Of a DNA stretch of 64,000 nucleotides, positions 54,092-64,000 are shown one piece after another. The notes under the pieces were generated by a model that was given only the letters and a program-made list of their open reading frames with translations, was not told where the DNA came from and did no database searches. The position numbers were made by a program, and so were the translations under genes. The DNA comes from Nereocystis luetkeana (Eukaryota; Sar; Phaeophyceae; Laminariales; Laminariaceae), in NCBI GenBank assembly GCA_031213475.1, contig JARUPZ010000030.1:3965371-4029370 (forward strand), given 5' to 3'. Position 1 is the first letter of the stretch. Every line of letters begins with the position of its first letter.

Positions 54092-57000
54092 CTATTGACG
54101 CCCAGAGTTGTGCCAAATAAGCCACCTGCAAGTGGGGCAGTACACGAGCTGCGCGTGTCCTGGAACCTTGAGCCACTGGGGGCAGTTGTCGCACTTGAAG
54201 TGCACGAAAATGCCTCTCCGCAGCGTCTGCTCCTGGCCCCCCCGCTCTTGCTGCTGCTGCTGCTCCACTTCCTGCCCGCCGGCCTCCCGCCGTCTCCTGA
54301 AACAAACAACACAGACAGGAAAAAAAAAGTCGACAATTTACTTCGATTGTGCTCGTCATCAAGGCTCCGCCAGTCAGTAGCAAATGGTAGTATACCGTAC
54401 CAGGCGTGACCAATGAAAGCCACGCACAGCAGCGAGATACATACAATACCAGCGCGCCGACTCTACGCTTCCTTGTGCTCACCAACTGCGTCACATCGAC
54501 AAAGCAGCGAATTTTCGGAATTTCATCGAAATCTCCATCTTGTTTTGGTCCCCGTCGACTGGAGAGGCGCGCGTTCGGAAGCGATAACGATTCTCCCAAA
54601 AAAGCGCCCGTTCAGAATTGCATCCACGGTAGAAACCACTAGGAATAAGTGAGGAAGGAAACTATTACGGGGCACCATAGTTAATAGGACCTGTGGTATA
54701 CATAAAACCTACCCTGGTAGATATTTAACCATTTCTAACAATATTTGGCCCTATTAAATATTGTCTCCCGTAATACTACTTCGCAGGACTTTAGTGTGGG
54801 ATAACCTTTGCACTTTTGGAGTAGATACGGGGGGGAAAGGAAGCCGAGCGCAAAGGGAGGCTGAAAACAGATAGCATGAAACGATCGGAGCAGTGCATCC
54901 GCCGTCATCCCCCTCGCCTCTAAGACACCGAAGGGGGGTGCGAAAAACACGAACGCCGACATCCTCAGGATGGTACCTGATGTATAATGCCTGGCGTGTA
55001 GCTTATTTTCCATCAAAGGTTCGAAATGTCTTCCGCTCATTCAACAAGACTCTAGCGGCGCGAGACAATAAACCCGTGGGCGAAAAAACGCCCACTCAGC
55101 TGTACACCTTGGCAACAGCGTTCTCTGCAAGCACCGTATCACAACCTCGAGCACAGCAGCAGCGGCAACAGCAGCAGCGTTTTTAGTTAAAACCACAACC
55201 ACCCAGGGCAAAAGCGCATTCGTGCTCCACCAATACCAGCCGGTGCCGCAAACGCCTCCATCACAATAAAAAAACGCCTCCACCACAAACACACTCACAC
55301 ACACGCGGGCGCATCACTTTTCTCGCCCGCCCCGCCCCCCAAAGACATCCTCGACGACTCCGCCTCGGCAACTACGCGCCGACACATCCGTAACCACCAC
55401 CCCGTACTCGGATTTTCGATGTTCACCTCATTGCCTCTGCTTGAGCGCCAGGATATCGGTTCAGCAAATAAGTCGCACTGGCAGAGGCAGCCGCTCCTTC
55501 CGTGAGCGGCGCCGGAGTACTCGCTTGGGTCGCATCGTCAGCCACGGCTGGTTCTTCGCGCACTACAGCCTCGGTGCCTTCGTTGAGCTGGAACGTCACT
55601 CTGTCCAGCTGGTGCCAAGAAACGAGAAGGAGGGAGGGAGGGAGGGGTGCGGGGAGGAAGGGAGGCAGGGAGGGGTTCGGCCGCACGCTCGGAAACAAAG
55701 AAAAAACGAAAGATTAATCGGGGAAAACGTGAAGCGTAAAAAGCAGATGCAGGTCTCGGTGTGTCCGCTTGATAGTCACGTGACTCACGTAGCCTATCGG
55801 GTAAACCCTAGTAGCAAACAAGCACATGCACGAGTTTGGTTATCGTCCAAGCACAAGCTTCGCTGGGGTCAAGCACAAAGGAAAAACCAAAATAGGACGA
55901 CACCAGCCGGGCGTTACACAAGCAAGCCCTCCCCCCCCTCCCCCGCCCCATTCCCTCCCCGCAAGGCGCCCACCTCCTCCGACATGTCCTGAATGATCAG
56001 TCGGAGCCGCTCATTTTCCGACAGAAGCTCCTCCACAACCTGCACCGGAGCCTCGCCGACTTTAGATGCCACCGCCGCCGCCGCCGCCCCGGCCGCCGCC
56101 CCGCCTCGCTCCCTCGCCTCCGCCGCCGCCGGCGACCAGCCAAGCTTTTTCACCCCCGACGCCACGGCCGGATCAATCTCGGCGGTGGCGGCTGCGCCGC
56201 TTGCTCTGCCCGCCGCCGCCCCTCTGTCGACGACTCGGCCCGTGGTCGACTGCTGCATCCCTCCCCGGCCGTGCGTCCTGGCAACATCAGCCGACGGCGC
56301 CGTGGGAACCAAAGCCGGGTAGAGCGTTCGCCTCGAGGACGATGTCTGTCGGGTGTGCAGTGTAGCAGGAGGCATAGGGGCATGGTGTAGGGGAGTCATA
56401 CACACAAAAAACGGCGAGGTGCGGTGCGATGCGAGTGGGGGTCAAAACCGAAAGCGCTGCTTCTTTATACGTACAAAACATGCAGGTTTTTGGGCACGGG
56501 GGGGTACTCATGGGGGAGGGGGGGGGCAAGCTAAAACCGACGTTGTACAGTTGTACGCGGTGAAATATAGCGTTGCGCATTCAAAGCGCGCATTCACGGA
56601 GCTCCCAGACGCGGAAACATGCATAACACATACTGTAGGTCCAATATAGCACATGCTGTAGCAACGTACCAAGTTATAATTCCCTGGCATTTGAATTATA
56701 AGCGCAAACGCCGCACGTGGCTCACCGCGAGGTTCGTAGGCGGCGAGTAAAGACTACTGTAGTCCGAAACCCTTGTTGCCTCTTGCTGCTGCTGCTGCTG
56801 CTCGTCCCCTCTCGCCACCGTCGACAACGAAGGTGCGTGCGGCGCAACGTAACGGCTATCGAGGTAACGAGGTTCCGCCGCCGGGGTCCATTCTGAAACG
56901 GTCGCGGTTACCTCTTCGTGCTGGCCGACGTCGAAAATTGAACGACGCCAGGTAACGGGCGGGGGTGGTGGAATTGCGAGCGGGCAGAGGCGGTAACGCC

Positions 57001-59091
57001 GTGAGAATGGCGGCCGTGTGGAACGGGCGAGCCGGGGGGGAAGGGGTGTACTCGTATCATGCATGACCGTAGTCGTATGGCCATGGACCACCGCATCCCT
57101 CCCTCCAATGCCGGGAGGGGACAGGACGGGGTTACATATGCCTCATGCTGTAGTAGGCTCTAGGAAATATAGCAGCATAATGCCTATTAACAAGTACTAT
57201 CAATATATATATATATATTCATATTCCCGCGCGGAGGATCTCTACTGAACTTGGTATGCATCATACTTACCGCGGGGCCCCCGCTTCGAATCGACGGCTG
57301 TTTCACCAATATGTATTGGGGTTTAGCGTGGCTATACGCGCCAGACTGCGAGCAGGATGGAGCGCGGCGGCTTAAACCGAGCGAGAAAAATATTAAAGTG
57401 AGCACGATGGCTGCCCTCTAGCCTCCTGGCGTCAGACCCACAAGATAGATGTTCGATGACTGCCGTCAGTAAAGCTGGCTACTCGTCATTGGGACGCCAT
57501 AAACGGCCGGCAACAGCAGAAACGGGAAGTCACTACGAGGCAGAAACGACCCGAAGAAGGGTCATACCATACATGGGCGCACGCACACCAAACACCTACC
57601 ACCTGGGGTGAAGTTATATCGTAGACCTCGGCAAGACAAAACAGAAATTATTTTGCGATGATTCAAGACTAAGGAGTTTGAAGAACCCACACCGCTGCAG
57701 CGCTCTTCTTCTACTGATACTTGATAGTCTATCGTTGCCCGTCCGCATATGCGAAGAGACCTCCAGACGAGAGTGCCTTTCACCAAATCACAATGTATTA
57801 TACCTGGTACTACGCGCCGGAGGCAAGTCTAGTGGCAGAACTTCGAGGTGATTATGTACCACGGAAAGCTTTGAAGTAATGAGTACCTGGTAGGTCAGGT
57901 TTACGAGCACCTACTGTCGCTGCGTCTTGATCGGTGCCGGTACTATCAAAGCTGCAGTCGTAACTCACTTGAATGTCAATGTTGAGAGGCGGCGGCGGAG
58001 GCGCGTCGAAGCACGCGGCGAGTTCGCTTTCGAGCCGCTCCACGTCGTCCAGGTCGAGCAGCGGCTTCCTTTCCTCCAACAACGCGTCTTCTTTCACCTA
58101 TTAATAGGATAGTATCAACAGCATTATCAACACGGCAATGAACCATCGGAGCGGCGACTGAGGCAAGGACCAGGAGTGTGGGAGATACAGAGAGACGTCT
58201 TTCGGGCCCATGCCATAATACAAGTACATTAGATCTACACTGTACATGTAAATCTCGACTTATACCACTTTTTTTGTGCCTTCGTGTACATAAACGGATT
58301 CGGAAAGGGCAGAGTGTGGGCGGGGGTTGATATGAGCCCTTTTGTATCATCGGGAACACGCGGAACTCCTCAGCACATACGACATACCAGGTAGTCGGCA
58401 GTGTACGGGTTTGGGAGTAGCTACGAGCACAGCAGTTACGAGTTACGAGTACCTTTCCCCAGTTCCCTTTCCGTAGAAACCGAAGCACACCGGGCCGGAA
58501 AAACAAATGGATGGCGTCGTACAAACCAGGTACGGGTATACGGCAGCAGTCAACCTGTGGATCGCTCCATACGTTCCAAACGTTCAGACGTAGCTCAACA
58601 GTGATCGCAAAATGCTCGCCGTACCACGTACATACCAGCAGTACCTCGTGTATCTGGTATACCACTCCTGGTACTCGTACATACTTGTATGTACACCGAT
58701 ATCATGGAGCAACGGAGCAATCCTCATGGGCTGTGTGTGCGAGAGCAAAACCATCCTAGTCACAGACAGCCAGTATTAATAGTTGCTGTTGTACAGCAGT
58801 ACATAATCGTACGAGTGCTGTGGCTACTGCTGTGTAGTGCCGGTAGGGCCGATAGTTCAGTTGTTGAACCACATTCACGAGAGGAAAATAAAGCTTGAGC
58901 ACACCAACAGCACTTCACGCGCTGCATCTCCGACCCTGGGACTGAAAAAACGGGACAAACACACAATGCGGGGACCCGTCCCCCCAGCTCACCCCCGGTA
59001 TTCGCTTCTCCTCTTGGGGAGCCGCAGCGCCCAGCTCCTCCGGTTGCGCTCTGCTGGCCCCGTCCGACGATGCTGGTCGAGTCGCCAACAT
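54092..59091 (-). CDS. Coiled-coil protein with C-terminal Cys4 zinc-binding motif
   Basis: I do not recognise a named family. Exons in coding order: 59091-58993, 58097-57969, 56920-56726, 56252-55974, 55608-55427, 54296-54092, joining in phase to 362 residues and a stop. Residues 34-76 include an acidic LDLDDVERLESELAACF helix and a proline run. A polyglutamine stretch is at 117-122. Residues 142-205 are Ala/Gly-rich, a predicted coiled coil (VVEELLSENERLRLIIQDM) is at 211-232, and a second Gln run is at 307-311. The C terminus has C330-x2-C333-x14-C348-x2-C351 with CPQWLKVPGHAQLVYC, resembling LSD1-like or zinc-ribbon modules. The ATG at 59091 is chosen because it opens the first in-phase exon; the frame reads further upstream. 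Exon 4 uses a CAGCAG acceptor pair. Divergent from the neighbouring RRM gene. Confidence 0.65.
54667..54772. mobile_element. Family A short inverted-repeat element
   Basis: ACGGGGCACCATAGTTAATA at the left and TTAAATATTGTCTCCCGTAA at the right. It lies in the last intron of the Cys4 protein gene. Confidence 0.8.
57030..57125 (+). repeat. Family C repeat
   Basis: GGGGGGGAAGGGGTGTACTC, then CATGCATGACCGTAGTCG, GGCCATGGACCACCGCATCC and AATGCCGGGAGGGG. It lies in intron 2 of the Cys4 protein gene. Confidence 0.75.
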
Positions 59092-59616
59092 CTCGGACAG
59101 TTTACGTTTATTTTCGGTGCTTGCGCCTCTGCCCCTGAAAGCGTAGTCCCAGCGACCAGGGCGCAAGCCTTCTGCCTATCACACCTTATCCACGAAGGAT
59201 GAACGCTGAGCGTACCAACTACTACTGCCAGGTGGCACTGGAAAAACGACAAAAAAAACAGGGCCGGAGCCGTGCCTCACCATACATCCCCTGACTCCGT
59301 ACTGAGATCGCCCGCGCAAGACATTGAAACCTTCATTGCTCAAATCTAGGGCAATCGCAAATCGCAAGGATTGTTTGGCGCGGGTGTCAACAAGGAAGAG
59401 GCTCTCGATCTTCAACCAGGCGCTGCGATACCCCCGCGTAGTCAAGGCACTAGCCCAAGGCGTTCGTCGAGATCGAATTCGATTTGCTGGTATTTCGCGG
59501 CGGAGCAAAGGAACCAATCCCCAGCGAAGGGGACACGAGGAGATTTTTTGGCGCTGTGGACAACAGCAGCAGCACCAGCAGCACCAGAAGCAGTGCTCAG
59601 GCGCGCGGATATAGCC
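59092..59616. promoter_or_regulatory. Probable shared divergent promoter
   Basis: About 525 bp separates the start codons of two divergently transcribed genes. None of the repeat families listed here is found in it. No TATA box stands out. The size and orientation fit a bidirectional promoter, but this is inference from layout; the 5' untranslated regions must also lie here. Confidence 0.45.
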
Positions 59617-62600
59617 ATGGGGGATGTTGGGGTGATCAACCACACAATTTACGTGAGCAACCTGAACGAGAAGATCAAGAAGCCCCTCTTGAAGAAGTCG
59701 CTGCACAGGTGGGCTACTGCATCAAATTTCTGCTTCCTTTTGCGCTCAAAGTCGCTATTTAATACCACAACTCCTTCCTCGTCGAGTTGTTGCGACGGGG
59801 GAGGGTCTTGGCAGCTTTTGCGGTCTTCTATAATACCTGGTAGAGAGTATTATTAGTGTCTGTGGGCTTGTTGCTTCCTTTCCCTCGGCAACATATTAGT
59901 TTCACGGCACTGACAAACTGGTACAACGTACCTCGCAAGGCGCGGGTAGTGGACAGCCGTTGCATGGTACAGGTGCAGTTCCCGATGGCTCTGCTTGTGT
60001 GCGGGTGCGACGTTCTTGCTTGTGTCTCGATGGCTTCGCAAACCGCTCAAATCGTCGGGAGTGCTGCTGTGCGCTGTGCTGCTGTACGCACAGCGGTATA
60101 TATATTAATAGTACAGCAAGCAGTATGCCGCACCGACCACACTGCTGTGCTTTTGCAGACCCGTGGGTAATGGCGGTACCTGACCCCCTTGGACCCACCC
60201 GCCTGCCCCCTATATAAGCCTTTGGCCCTTGCCTGAAGCAGTACAATCTTCCTCTAGAGCGTGTGTCTGAACCGCTGTTTTCGCCACCTGTCTCGCCTGT
60301 CTTTCGTGTGGCCGTTTCCTATGCGGTTCGATTTTTGAGCTTCAGATTTTGCCCCGATCGCATTTTCAGATGTCCAAGTTGGCAAATCGAAACAGCAGTC
60401 TCCCTATGCAGAAAAATCATATTTATTGTGTGTGTGTGTAGAGATTCGAGCAAACGCCGAGTCCAACTGCTGTTTTTGTGGTTTGGCGCCGCGATAAGAC
60501 GCGCTGGGTGCGCTGCCCTGCGCGTAGGACCCAAGCGTGCGAGCCAAGGCTGACTGCCTCTGGTCTGGTGGCAAAGAGACGTGGTGAGTGCGCTAGAGCC
60601 AACCTGTCTTGGTATTTTGGGTTCCATTTCGTGACTGACTGCAGCTGCTGCTGCTGTACAGCAGTGTAGTCTACGAGTATTCGTACGTATCCACGGAGAG
60701 GTGCGTGCCGAGTGCGCTTCTCTTGGTCTCTAAGCCCGAGCCGGCGCCAGGCGACTGTAGTCTGGCCACGGAGGGACGGCCCCCCCGTCGCCCGAGCGTC
60801 GTACGCGAAGCAACGTCGCTATACCGCTGTCACCATCCAACTCATCGATCGTTCTGCTGCTGCTGTTTGCTGTCATGGATAACATCTTTAATTTAGAGAG
60901 CATTCCATTTTTCGATTTGGAAATCTGATGACCCAGGTCGTCGGATATTGGCCCCAAAATCCGACGACTTGGGTCATCGGATTCTCAAATCGATTTTTGT
61001 CCGGTCGGATGTTGCATATTTCGACTACATAAGCAGGGTCATTCGTTTTTGAGATCGAAAACACACAAATCTGAGGCTCGAAATCGAACCGCGTAGGAAA
61101 CAGCCTGAGGCCGTTTCCTATGCGGTTCGATTTTTGAGCTTCAGATTTTGACCCGATCGCATTTTCAGATGTGAACTTGGCCAATCGAAACAGCCTTCCT
61201 ATCCGGAAAAATCAGATTTATTGTGTGGGTAGAAATTCGAGCAAACGCCGAGACCAACTGCTGTTTTTATGGTTTGGCGCCGCGAAGAGACGCCCTGGGT
61301 GCGCTGCCCTGCGCGTAGGACCCAAGTGTGCGAGCCAAGGCTGGCTGCCTCTGGTCTGACAGCAAAGAGTCGTGGCGAGTGCGCTAGAGCCAACCTGTCC
61401 TGGTATTTTGTGTTCCATTTTGTGACTGGCTGCTCCTGCTGCTGTACAGCAGTGTAGGCTACGAGTATTCGTACGTATCCACGGAGAGGTGCGTGCCGAG
61501 TGCGCTTCTCTTGGCCTCTAGGGCCGAGCCGGCGCCAGGCGACTGTAGTCTGGCCACGGAGGGACGGGCCGCCCGCCGCCCGAGCGTCGAGCGCGAAGTA
61601 ACGTCGCTATGCCGCTTTGTCACCATCCAACTCATCGATCGTTCTGCTGCTGCTGTTTGCTGTCATGGGTAACGTCTTGAATGTAGAGAGCATGCCATTT
61701 TTCGAATTGAAAATCTGATGACCCAGGTCGTCGGATTTTGGGCCAAAATCCGACGACTTGGGTCATCGGATTCTGAAATCGATTTTTTTCCTGTCGGATT
61801 TTGCATATTTCGACTGCATAAGCAGGGTCATTCCTTTTTTGAGATCGAAAAACACAAATCTGAGGCTCGAAAATCGAACCGCATAGGAAACAGCCTGAGA
61901 CAACGAAAGGCACGTCGAAAAGGAAAATACGAAAATACGAAAGACCTTTTTCAGAGAGTTTTGAACGGCCGTTGGTATGGAACTCCCTAAATCAGGGGAG
62001 AGGGCGTGCACGATACTACAAGTGTATGGTGTGCTGCTGCTGCACTACTGGCGTGGTCACCCCTTGACAGTGAATATTTACAGAGGTTCTGTGCTTGGCG
62101 CCTAAAGCCGGCAATCCGACCCGAACCCTAAGCCAGTGATCAATGTTTCTGACCGTAGGATAGGATGCCGTTCTTGGTAAGACTCTATTAATAGGAGTAG
62201 GTCGATTCGGCCGGCTTGGATGCTGTCCTTGGAAAGACTACTAATATACTCGTCGTAAGTTGGCTCGTCGGAATGATGTGGCTTGTGGCTCGTGCGGCGT
62301 TGGGAGGACTCTAAGCTGATTGAGCCGCTTTTAATATACCGCTCAGCCAATCAGAGTGCGCATATGGCTTGCTTATGAAAATTCACTATCAGCAGGTGAC
62401 CACTATTGACTGCTGCTGCTGCTGCTGCTTCTGCTGGCTGCCGTGATGCTGCCGTGCGTACCGTGTGCTTTTTGAGCGAGATACGAGTCAAGTTCCCCGT
62501 GCTTGAAAGCTGTGTGGGATGTGCATTTGGGTGCCGAAAAAGGAACCTGCCAAACCTGAAACTGATCCAACTTTCGCTCCCGTGGTAGTTTGAAGTCTGC

Positions 62601-62966
62601 ACGCAAGAGCGGGGAAGACAGGTGTTCGTAGGTCTAAAGCTATATCGTATTGCATACCTGTTGAGTCGGAGTAGTACCGCACTAATAATAGTGACGCCCG
62701 AGGGGACGACAAAATAATCGAATCACCCGTACCCCATCCCCCATGGCCCATGCCCGTCAAAGTGTCATATACACTCCCTCCCGCCCTCCCTCCCTCCCTC
62801 CCTCTCCTCTCTCAATGCCGCTGACACTTATTATCGGACGTGTTCGGTTGACCGGCCTGGTTTGATCGGCTTGACTGTCTACTTTCCTCTCCACTGCAGC
62901 GTGTTCAGCCAGTTCGGTAAGATCGTCGACATCGTGGCCTGCCGGGGGCTCAAGCTTAAGGGGCAG
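59617..62966 (+). CDS. U1A/U2B''-type snRNP RRM protein, partial
   Basis: Spliceosomal RNA-binding protein of U1 or U2 snRNP. The first two coding exons are in the window: 59617-59708 and 62900-62966 (53 residues, phase 0 at the right end). They read through the first half of the N-terminal RRM: beta1 with RNP2 IYVSNL (11-16), the family-specific NLNEKIKKPLLKKSLH loop and helix (16-30), then VFSQFGKIVDIVACRGLKLKGQ-type beta2-loop (32-53). The NEKIKK block is diagnostic for U1A/U2B''/SNF, which cannot be told apart from this half. RNP1 and the second RRM lie beyond the right edge. The 3.2 kb intron holds the tandem family F elements. Donor CACAG/GTGGGC, acceptor CACTGCAG. Confidence 0.92.
60311..61109 (+). 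mobile_element. Family F inverted-repeat element, first of tandem pair
   Basis: 799 bp. GTTTCCTATGCGGTTCGA starts it and TCGAACCGCGTAGGAAAC ends it, with the inverted match continuing inward for about 35 bp including CTTCAGATTT and AAATCTGAGG. It contains TGCGCTGCCCTGCGCGTAGG, CACGGAGAGGTGCGTGCCGA, and an inner hairpin around CCGACGACTTGGGTCATCGG. No transposase frame. Intronic. Confidence 0.9.
61110..61899 (+). mobile_element. Family F inverted-repeat element, second of tandem pair
   Basis: The same element repeated head to tail after an 11 bp joint (AGCCTGAGGCC). It is closely similar to the first copy with scattered substitutions. Ends with TCGAACCGCATAGGAAAC. Confidence 0.9.
61900..62899 (+). 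other. U1A/U2B'' gene intron 1, remaining part
   Basis: No element recognised apart from a (CTG)n patch at about 62409-62435 and a (CCCT)n patch at 62775-62810 near the acceptor. Confidence 0.5.
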
Positions 62967-64000
62967 GTGCGTTTGACACTATTTTATTGATAGTAGTATC
63001 TTCTCAAGATAGCCGCAGTTGGATTTTTCTTTCATCATAGTTCTCCTGTAAAATTGTCACTCTCTAGTTTCCTGTAAATAACAATATGTCAGCCTGAATT
63101 TATCCGTGCAGGTTTTCTTACCAAATCAGGCGTTCTGTACTTTTGTTGTAGCGTGCGGGGAATCAGCTATGGTCCATTCGACGTAAGGAAAACGAAACGG
63201 ACGAAAGCCCAAGGGTACGGAAATTTAGGAAATTCCTAGGAAATTTATCAAGTTATCGCTCTTGCGCGCTGAAGCAAGCAGTATTCCTGGGAGTCTCATC
63301 GGCCCCTGGTGCTCCCTCATGTATACCTGGTATGTGTATGCGATATGTGTGACTTCGTGGGTGGATTGTTGTTGTGGCAGCAATGGTTACGGCTTGGGCG
63401 GACTCGGACGCGATGGTTAACAGTCCACACCAACTCCTCAACACGAATTCATCCCGAGAAATGTCCGAGATTGGTGCTGGCTAGGGTTAGGTTAATGTTG
63501 GGCCCATGTAGGACTGCAGTTCCGTTTTGGGCACAAACCATCCAAATTCTAAGTAGAATAAACCATCCAAATTCTGAGTAGTATATCCCCAAAACGGGAA
63601 TAAACCATCCAAATTCTGAGTAGTATATCCCCAAAACGGGAATAAACCATCCAAATTATGAGTAGTATATCCCCAGAACGGGACTGCAGGTCTAGCGGGG
63701 TTGAGGTCAAGTTTGCGTCAACCATGTCGTAAAATGGAACGAGTCGCATGCATCCCCTCTGGTGCAGTATGGATACTATACGAGGAGCGGGAGAAGTCGG
63801 TTCCGCCTGTTTTGTTTTTTTTCGTCGTATGTTTTATCACCACTGCAGTGCCAAGTTCTTAGCGATAGCTTTGACTGAGCTCTTGTATGCCGTGGTAGTG
63901 CTTCCACCAGTTTCAACGAAACGTCACAACTGCTGCCCGAGGTACAAAGTCGAAAGCCGCGTGATAGCCAATGACGAATGGCGGATGCTGAGTAGAGTTT
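62967..64000 (+). other. U1A/U2B'' gene intron 2, open at window edge
   Basis: Donor GTGCGT follows exon 2. I searched for the expected continuation (A-F-V-x-F, RNP1 region) and did not find it before the window ends. A stretched family B element lies at 63505-63703. Confidence 0.6.
63505..63703. mobile_element. Family B element with internal 42 bp tandem expansion
   Basis: The outer ends GACTGCAGTTCCGTTTTGG and GGGACTGCAGGTC are those of family B. The middle is expanded into three copies of AATAAACCATCCAAATTCTG plus AGTAGTATATCCCCAAAACG (unit about 42 bp). Confidence 0.9.

Overview
This is a window of nuclear DNA from a eukaryote with many introns. It carries five protein genes I can support, each split by GT-AG introns of about 130 bp to 4.3 kb, and most of the remaining DNA is repeats. 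The exon models rest on three checks: open frames, matching splice phases, and recognisable family motifs. I did not find operons, prokaryotic signals, rRNA, tRNA or CRISPR. Organism: the long introns, the dense small inverted-repeat elements, the Rab1 sequence and a methyltransferase of a type I associate with plastids suggest a photosynthetic stramenopile, perhaps a brown alga. This is inference, not proof.

Layout. (1) 207-12686, minus: the first half of a two-pore cation channel (TPC): domain I, a degenerate EF-hand linker and the approach to domain II. Its 3' end lies beyond the left edge. Its introns are full of repeats. (2) About 12.7-26.3 kb: gene-poor repeat zone with a 1.47 kb inverted-repeat element, a 284 bp tandem duplication and two copies of a dispersed 1.1-1.3 kb repeat. 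(3) 26302-34072, plus: a complete Rab1/Ypt1 GTPase gene in six exons. (4) 34.1-40.9 kb: G-rich Rab1 3' flank, a degenerate satellite of about 250-300 bp units (35.9-38.2 kb) and a small inverted-repeat element. (5) 40977-45889, minus: a UbiE/Coq5-like (class I) SAM-dependent methyltransferase, seven exons, 5' end not certain. (6) 45.9-54 kb: mostly unassigned, with a decayed hAT-type transposon at 48.5-49.9 kb. (7) 54092-59091, minus: a six-exon protein with a coiled coil and a C-terminal four-cysteine zinc-binding motif. (8) 59617 onward, plus: the first two coding exons of a U1A/U2B''-type spliceosomal RRM protein, divergent from the previous gene across about 525 bp. A tandem pair of 0.8 kb inverted-repeat elements sits in its first intron.

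The genes do not form a pathway. They are housekeeping functions (ER-Golgi traffic, endolysosomal or vacuolar cation flux, splicing, small-molecule methylation) embedded in repeats. The main interest is the repeat landscape: at least nine families of short elements with inverted ends, one nested in another, a minisatellite that runs up to a Rab1 splice acceptor, and recurrent short palindromes, one of which supplies a splice acceptor. I saw no convincing new multi-gene system.
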